Source: CAXMRP01 sp965216515
Lineage (GTDB): Bacteria > Pseudomonadota > Alphaproteobacteria > Rhizobiales > Afifellaceae
Direction of reading: 5' to 3'
Length of the DNA: 64,000 bases
NCBI GenBank assembly: GCA_965216515.1
Contig: OZ244173.1
Span: 3,782,001 to 3,846,000, forward strand
Positions within the stretch are counted from its first letter, which is position 1. Each line of letters opens with the position of its first letter. Below are positions 59,793 to 64,000 of the stretch, in pieces. Made by a program: the position numbers and the translations under genes. The notes beneath the pieces were generated by a model. That model saw only the letters and a program-made list of their open reading frames with translations. It ran no database searches and was not told the origin of the DNA.

Positions 59793-60837
59793 AAGCAAAA
59801 CCGGAACCGTTGTGATCGGATTCGATCAGCCGTTTTGTGTGATCGGCGAGAGAATCAATCCGACAGGCCGCAAGAAGCTGGCAGCCGAACTTGAAACCGG
59901 TGATTTTACGACCGTCGAACGCGATGCCGTTGCCCAGGTCGCAGCCGGCGCCAGCGTGCTGGACGTGAATGCCGGCGTGGTATTCAACTCCAACCCCGAC
60001 CCGAACGAGACCGAACCGCCCCTCATGCGCAAATTGATCGGGCTTGTGCAGGGGCTCGTGGACGTGCCGCTTTGTATAGACAGCTCGGTCCCCGGTGCGC
60101 TGGAGGCGGGGCTGGAGGCCGCTGACGGACGCCCGCTGCTCAATTCCGTAACAGGTGAGGAAGAGCGGCTGGAACGGGTGATGCCGCTGGTGAAGAAATA
60201 CAACGTCCCGGTAGTGGCGATTTGCAACGATGACACCGGGATATCCCCGGATCCGGATTCGCGCTTCGAGGTGGCCAGGAAGATTGTCGAACGGGCCGCC
60301 GATTTCGGCGTTCCGGCAGAAGATATCATTGTGGATCCGCTGGTCATGCCGATCGGAGCTGTGGCGAGCGCTGGCGAGCAGGTATTTGCCCTTGTCCGCC
60401 GGCTGCGCGAGGAGCTCCGCGTCAATACGACCTGCGGGGCCTCCAACATTTCGTTTGGCCTGCCCAACCGGCACGCCATCAACAACGCCTTCCTCCCCAT
60501 GATCATCGCCGCCGGCATGACGTCGGCCATCATGAATCCGGTCGCCAACCCCGTGCCGCGGCGCAAGATTGCCGAGAAACGCGCCGAAGCGACCGCCGCC
60601 GGCATTGCCATTCCCGAAGACATGGATGATGCATCGCTCGTTGCGTTGTTCGGTATGGGCACAAGCGGGACGCAACCGGGCAGGGAGATGGAGGCGGTCC
60701 GTGCCGCCAATCTGCTGACGAACAATGATCCCAATGGCAGCGGGTGGATTGCATTCAACAAACCGGCGGCAAGTGCCGGTGCCGACCGCAAGCGCAGGCG
60801 AGAGGCGCGCCGCCGCCGCCGCGAACAGGCGACATGA
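59773..60837 (+). CDS. Methyl-H4folate:corrinoid methyltransferase, MtrH/CmuB/AcsE-like
   Basis: A 354-residue pterin-binding TIM-barrel protein. It begins with CVIGERINPTGRKKLAAEL (about residues 22-40), then GASVLDVNAGV near 60, PLCIDSSVPGALEAGL near 98, and CGASNISFGLPNRHAIN near 222. These are marks of methyltransferases that move methyl between methylcobalamin and tetrahydrofolate. With the corrinoid protein it should make 5-methyl-H4folate from the substrate methyl group, like CmuB in chloromethane users. The GTG at 59773 follows GGAG by 8 nt and overlaps the preceding short ORF. The C-terminal tail is unusually Arg-rich (RKRRREARRRRRE). Confidence 0.85.
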   Translation: MTRTSVESKTGTVVIGFDQPFCVIGERINPTGRKKLAAELETGDFTTVERDAVAQVAAGASVLDVNAGVVFNSNPDPNETEPPLMRKLIGLVQGLVDVPLCIDSSVPGALEAGLEAADGRPLLNSVTGEEERLERVMPLVKKYNVPVVAICNDDTGISPDPDSRFEVARKIVERAADFGVPAEDIIVDPLVMPIGAVASAGEQVFALVRRLREELRVNTTCGASNISFGLPNRHAINNAFLPMIIAAGMTSAIMNPVANPVPRRKIAEKRAEATAAGIAIPEDMDDASLVALFGMGTSGTQPGREMEAVRAANLLTNNDPNGSGWIAFNKPAASAGADRKRRREARRRRREQAT

Positions 60838-60842
60838 CCGCG

Positions 60843-60863
60843 TCAGGGGCGCCCACGCCCTGA
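60843..60863. terminator. Hairpin between the convergent methyltransferase and Rieske genes
   Basis: TCAGGGGCG (from 60843) and CGCCCTGA (to 60863) pair with one bulged base around CCA, 5 bp after the methyltransferase stop. It may end rightward transcription and, read the other way, leftward transcription. Confidence 0.4.
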
Positions 60864-61027
60864 GCGGCGTTCGCCTTCAAGGTGCAGGATCAGAGGCGAA
60901 CCGGCGCCGGCCGGTTTGGGCCGGCCAGGAACCCTGAGTCTCGCCGCGCGGCGCCGGAGGCCGGGATCGCGGCAAACAGGCCATGTGCGGGAGCAGGCTG
61001 CCATCCGCTCCGGCTTCCGGAACCATC

Positions 61028-61342
61028 TCAGTCAATTTGCACGAATATTTTCGAACCTTCGACTTTGACAGGGAATACGGCCACGTCTTTCTCGGCGGGC
61101 GGGTGAAGCGCCTTGCCGGATTTCAGGCAGAAAACGCCCTGATGAAGCGGACATTCGATGGTCAGACCATCGATGTAGCCCTCAGCCAGGCTGGCCTGTT
61201 CGTGCGTGCAAAGGTCGTCTGTGGCGTAGTAGGAGCCTTCGACGAAATACAAGGCGATCTTTCTGCCGCCGGCCTCGACGGCAATTGCATCATCATCATC
61301 TATGTCGCCGGTTTCTGCGACCTGGACCCATTTTTCAGTCAT
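61028..61342 (-). CDS. mocE: Rieske [2Fe-2S] ferredoxin, MocE-like
   Basis: A 104-residue soluble Rieske ferredoxin. Cluster ligands are in DLCTHEQASLAEG and ECPLHQGVF, giving CxH-x17-CxxH spacing (Cys near residue 43, second pair near 63). It should carry electrons from the flavin reductase to the membrane oxygenase encoded in the same operon. MocE of rhizobial rhizopine catabolism has the same size and context (oxygenase, reductase, ferredoxin). It is the last gene of the minus-strand operon, 20 bp after the reductase. The name is by analogy; the substrate is unknown. Confidence 0.85.
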   Translation of the reverse strand: MTEKWVQVAETGDIDDDDAIAVEAGGRKIALYFVEGSYYATDDLCTHEQASLAEGYIDGLTIECPLHQGVFCLKSGKALHPPAEKDVAVFPVKVEGSKIFVQID

Positions 61343-61362
61343 GTACTACCTCTATGCTGAAT

Positions 61363-62697
61363 TCAAATAACGACACCGTCTCGCACGTGTCGATAACTAT
61401 GTATTCGTCGAATGCGCGGCTTTAGTTTTACTTCCGGGTCGGCCAATTCCTCCGGGCTTATGTCGATTCCCTTCGTGATGGCAGCCCTTGCCAACCCGAT
61501 GTCGCGGGCCGAGTTGGTGCACAAAGCGCCTACGATGTCCGCGTCATTCAGATAAAATGCCGTTGACCTGTGTGCGTCATAGGATCTGACGACGCACCGG
61601 AGTTCGTCCCGGGTGTCACCGATGAATTGAAAGTTGACTCCAAACTGATCGGTCCAGAACCATGGGATTTCGGAATAGATGCCCTTCACGCCCGCCATGG
61701 CGCGACCGGCAACGACAGACTGATACTGGGCAACCTGCCATGACTCGCTCTTGCATCGGCCGCCCAGATATTGGTTGTCGTGCGCCGCGACCTCGCCGGC
61801 GGCGAAGATCCGCGGCACGGATGTCTCGCCGCTGGCATCGGTGACGATACCGTCATCGACCTCAATGCCGGCTCGTTGTGCCAGTTCGGTGTTCGCGACA
61901 ACACCGATTCCGATCACCACGCAATCGGCTTTCAGTTGCCGGCCGGAAGCGAGCGACACCGATTCCACTGCGCCATTGCCGGAAAATCCCGAGGCGCTTT
62001 CGCTCGTAAATATCTCAACCCCGTTCGCACGATGGAGATCGCTTGCCGCGTGGCGCAGCCGCGACGGGGCGCCGCGCTGCAGCACTTCGGATCCAACTTC
62101 GATGACCCAAACAGAGCAACCGAAGCGTTCCCTTGCCGTCGCTGCCACTTCCAGCCCAATGAACCCGGCGCCGATGACCACCAGGTTTGACCCCGCATGC
62201 AGACGGTTCGCCACAGCCCTGCTGTCGTCGAGCGTCCGCAGATAGTGGATGCCGGCAAGGTCGGATCCGGGAATATTCAGGCGTCGGGCGCGTGATCCTG
62301 TGGCAAGCAGAAGCCTGTCATAGGGGAGGCGCCGGCCGTCATCCAGCATGACCTCGCTCGTGCCAGGGTCGATGCGGACAACCGGACGGCCCAACAACAA
62401 CTCCACAGACAGTTCGCGCAGCTGTTCGGCATTTCGGATCGTGAGCGCGCTTGCGGATACCGAACCATCCAGGAAACCCTTGGAAAGCGCCGGCCGCTCG
62501 TAGGGCAGGTGGGGTTCATCGCCGATCACGGTGATCCGTCCGGCGGTATCGACCTGCCGCAGCGCCATTGCGGCATTGCATCCGGCCTGACCGGCCCCGA
62601 CGACAATGTAGTTTTTGCGTCCGCCAGCCGCTGCGCTTTCGCCTGCGGTCCTGATCTCGCCGTCGGCATCTGCGGCTGGTTCGCGTCCAGGGCACAC
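61363..62697 (-). CDS. mocF: FAD-dependent NAD(P)H:ferredoxin reductase, MocF-like
   Basis: A 444-residue reductase of the BphA4/putidaredoxin-reductase type. FAD loop VVGAGQAGCNAAMALRQ is near residue 32, PYERPALSKGFL near 66, NAD(P) loop VVIGAGFIGLEVAATARE near 172, and the second FAD motif PRIFAAGEVAAHDNQYLGG near 293. A C-terminal dimer domain follows. It passes electrons from NAD(P)H to the Rieske ferredoxin. The GTG at 62697 adds about 27 non-conserved residues before the flavin fold, so the true start could be further downstream. It lies between the oxygenase and ferredoxin genes. Confidence 0.88.
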   Translation of the reverse strand: MCPGREPAADADGEIRTAGESAAAGGRKNYIVVGAGQAGCNAAMALRQVDTAGRITVIGDEPHLPYERPALSKGFLDGSVSASALTIRNAEQLRELSVELLLGRPVVRIDPGTSEVMLDDGRRLPYDRLLLATGSRARRLNIPGSDLAGIHYLRTLDDSRAVANRLHAGSNLVVIGAGFIGLEVAATARERFGCSVWVIEVGSEVLQRGAPSRLRHAASDLHRANGVEIFTSESASGFSGNGAVESVSLASGRQLKADCVVIGIGVVANTELAQRAGIEVDDGIVTDASGETSVPRIFAAGEVAAHDNQYLGGRCKSESWQVAQYQSVVAGRAMAGVKGIYSEIPWFWTDQFGVNFQFIGDTRDELRCVVRSYDAHRSTAFYLNDADIVGALCTNSARDIGLARAAITKGIDISPEELADPEVKLKPRIRRIHSYRHVRDGVVI

Positions 62698-62741
62698 GTT
62701 AGCAGACCTTCGCCGCGCCGGTGATTACCACTCCGACCGGC

Positions 62742-63701
62742 TCAAGACTGGTTCGACAAGGGCGTCACGGTTCTCCACGGCTTGCCGAGTATCCGCTTCA
62801 GTATCTTTCGGTGAACAGCAAGCACGCCGGGCGCGATCTCCGCGAGATGAGGTTTGGTCTTTTCGTTGTGCAGCTGTGGAAGCGCGTGAAAAGGCACCGA
62901 TGGATAAAGATGGTGCTCGGCGTGATAGGGCATGTTCCAGTAGAAAAACCGGACGAGGAAGTTGCTGCGTGTTGTCCGGGTGTTTTCCAGCATATTGGGC
63001 GATTCTGCCATGCCGGTATGCTCGATCATTCGGAAGGCGCGAAGCATGGGCTCGCCGGCAATCCGCGGAATCAGCCACAAATAGACGGCCAACCAACTCT
63101 GGAAGTACACCGAAACAGCCACCACGATCGCATAGACAGCCAGCATGACGCGCACTTCGTTTGTCACCGGTCCGCGTTCATTTTCCGGGATGAATTCGCG
63201 TTCCTCGTCGGTAAAGCGGCGCAGAGACAAATTGAGCAGGTTCTTCAACATCCGCGCCCAGATATTGATGCTCGAAATGTGCAGAAGGTATTCTGTCATG
63301 TCGCGGGGAAAATCGACACGATCCGGATCGCCCTCCGGGTGCTGGGTAAAGGTGTGATGGGCCATATGGCGGTATTTGAGATAGAGGAACGGGCGCAAAA
63401 TCACGATGCCGCATATCATGCCCACCCAGATATTCGCCGAGCGGGTGCGAAACGCGCTGCTGTGAACGCATTCGTGCATCGGGGCGAACAGAAACGCGAT
63501 CAGCGCACCGTGCAGGAAGGTGACCGGTATTGCCCACCAGGTGCCAAGCAACCAATAGAGAAGGTATCCGGTCGCGGCGATCGACATGACGTGAATGAGG
63601 AAATGGACTGCGCCGGAAATATTGTTCCGGACCATATATTTTTTTAGTTCTTTCCGCGAAACAACATCTCGCCCCTCTGCGATCCAATTGCTTCTGTCCA
63701 T
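62742..63701 (-). CDS. mocD: Membrane diiron oxygenase of the fatty-acid-desaturase superfamily, MocD-like
   Basis: A 319-residue membrane protein with four or so helices and three His boxes that bind two irons: HECVH near residue 91, HMAHHTFTQH near 127 and YHAEHHLYP near 275. This superfamily includes desaturases, hydroxylases and MocD, the oxygenase proposed to demethylate the rhizopine 3-O-methyl-scyllo-inosamine with MocE and MocF. The same trio is present here, so an O2-dependent O- or N-demethylation is the leading idea; lipid hydroxylation is the alternative. GGGAGTGACTG precedes the ATG. It is the first gene of the minus-strand operon. Confidence 0.82.
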   Translation of the reverse strand: MDRSNWIAEGRDVVSRKELKKYMVRNNISGAVHFLIHVMSIAATGYLLYWLLGTWWAIPVTFLHGALIAFLFAPMHECVHSSAFRTRSANIWVGMICGIVILRPFLYLKYRHMAHHTFTQHPEGDPDRVDFPRDMTEYLLHISSINIWARMLKNLLNLSLRRFTDEEREFIPENERGPVTNEVRVMLAVYAIVVAVSVYFQSWLAVYLWLIPRIAGEPMLRAFRMIEHTGMAESPNMLENTRTTRSNFLVRFFYWNMPYHAEHHLYPSVPFHALPQLHNEKTKPHLAEIAPGVLAVHRKILKRILGKPWRTVTPLSNQS

Positions 63702-63825
63702 CAGTCACTCCCTGGGCATGGCCGGAAGCGCAGGGCGAATCCCAGCGAATTCACGAGCATGCGACGAATAAGGCGCCATGTTAGGTTCCGGGTACCGGTG
63801 CGGCAAATTGATGTTTTTTATGGTT

Positions 63826-63907
63826 GACATTGAAAACGGCTAAGTCGCCGATGCCCGGCAATTGCATAGGTGGTATCTATGCAGAGCATTTCGACATTGA
63901 ATTTGAC
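63826..63907. promoter_or_regulatory. Divergent regulatory region of the oxygenase operon
   Basis: GACATTGAA occurs twice in direct orientation (63826-63834 and 63893-63901), and the second copy runs into AATTTGAC at 63900-63907. That is one half of the GntR palindrome found at 54667. A shared regulator for the oxygenase operon and the left end of the cluster is possible. Confidence 0.4.
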
Positions 63908-63967
63908 GATGCATTCCCCGCAGGCTAGGGATTTGGGTTTGTGCCGGAATCCGATGGGGAATTGGCG

Positions 63968-64000
63968 ATGCGGATCACCACGGCCATAGCCCATGCATCC
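63968..64000 (+). CDS. Start of a rightward gene, cut by the window edge
   Basis: ATG at 63968, 7 nt after GGGGAA, opens a frame reading MRITTAIAHAS up to the window end. Eleven codons are too few to name a family. The good ribosome site and divergent position relative to the oxygenase operon support a real gene start. Confidence 0.4.
   Translation, partial: MRITTAIAHAS

Overview
The window is about 64 kb of dense, GC-rich chromosome with short intergenic gaps and many 4-base ATGA gene overlaps. The gene content points to an alphaproteobacterium: a sqdBDC sulfolipid operon, a nosRZDFYLX nitrous-oxide reductase cluster with a Crp/Fnr-type regulator, FAD/GcvT-fusion demethylating dehydrogenases, and a three-component oxygenase of the rhizobial MocDEF type. 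No rRNA, tRNA, CRISPR array, transposase or phage gene was seen. Several very long open frames opposite real genes were judged to be GC-driven shadows.

Layout. (1) 0-4 kb, minus strand: iron alcohol dehydrogenase, a 31-codon leader ORF, a DMGDH/SARDH-like FAD/GcvT enzyme, and the start of a choline-kinase-like gene. (2) 4.1-6.5 kb: copper P1B ATPase. (3) 6.6-9.6 kb: sqdB-sqdD-sqdC-like. (4) 9.6-18.9 kb: a divergent amino-sugar locus. One arm holds MurQ and a CUT1 sugar ABC transporter. The other holds a BadF-type sugar kinase, a GntR regulator, a SIS-domain deaminase and NagA. Two near-identical operator-like elements lie between the arms. (5) 19.1-23.2 kb: an arylsulfotransferase-like protein, two small membrane proteins, a PAPS-type sulfotransferase and a GT2 glycosyltransferase. 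(6) 23.3-29.6 kb: an orphan prim-pol protein, an AhpD-like protein, an RraA-like protein, an APC permease and a second FAD/GcvT enzyme. (7) 29.6-39.2 kb: nosRZDFYLX and a Crp/Fnr regulator with an NnrR-type box between the divergent genes. (8) 39.3-45.9 kb: LacI regulator, inositol-monophosphatase-family enzyme and an AfuABC-type transporter. (9) 46.5-53.7 kb: a lysine-to-crotonyl-CoA segment (LysR, glutaryl-CoA dehydrogenase, fused E1, FabD-like acyltransferase, ALDH7). (10) 53.9-64 kb: the most unusual region.

Region 10 combines a GntR/FCD regulator with a perfect 18-bp palindrome, a CuyA/D-cysteine-desulfhydrase-like PLP enzyme and a PanB-like protein that appears to have lost its metal ligands. 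These are followed by a corrinoid protein, a UroD-family methyltransferase, a fragment resembling MTHFR, and an MtrH/CmuB-type methyl-H4folate methyltransferase. Facing these genes is a MocD/MocF/MocE-like operon (diiron membrane oxygenase, ferredoxin reductase, Rieske ferredoxin). The arrangement places a corrinoid (potentially oxygen-independent) methyl-transfer system tail to tail with an oxygen-dependent demethylase-type system. My inference is a pathway for an unknown methylated compound that feeds methyl groups into folate C1 metabolism. The window's two FAD/GcvT enzymes and its N2O reductase fit an organism that uses methylated osmolytes and can respire nitrous oxide.
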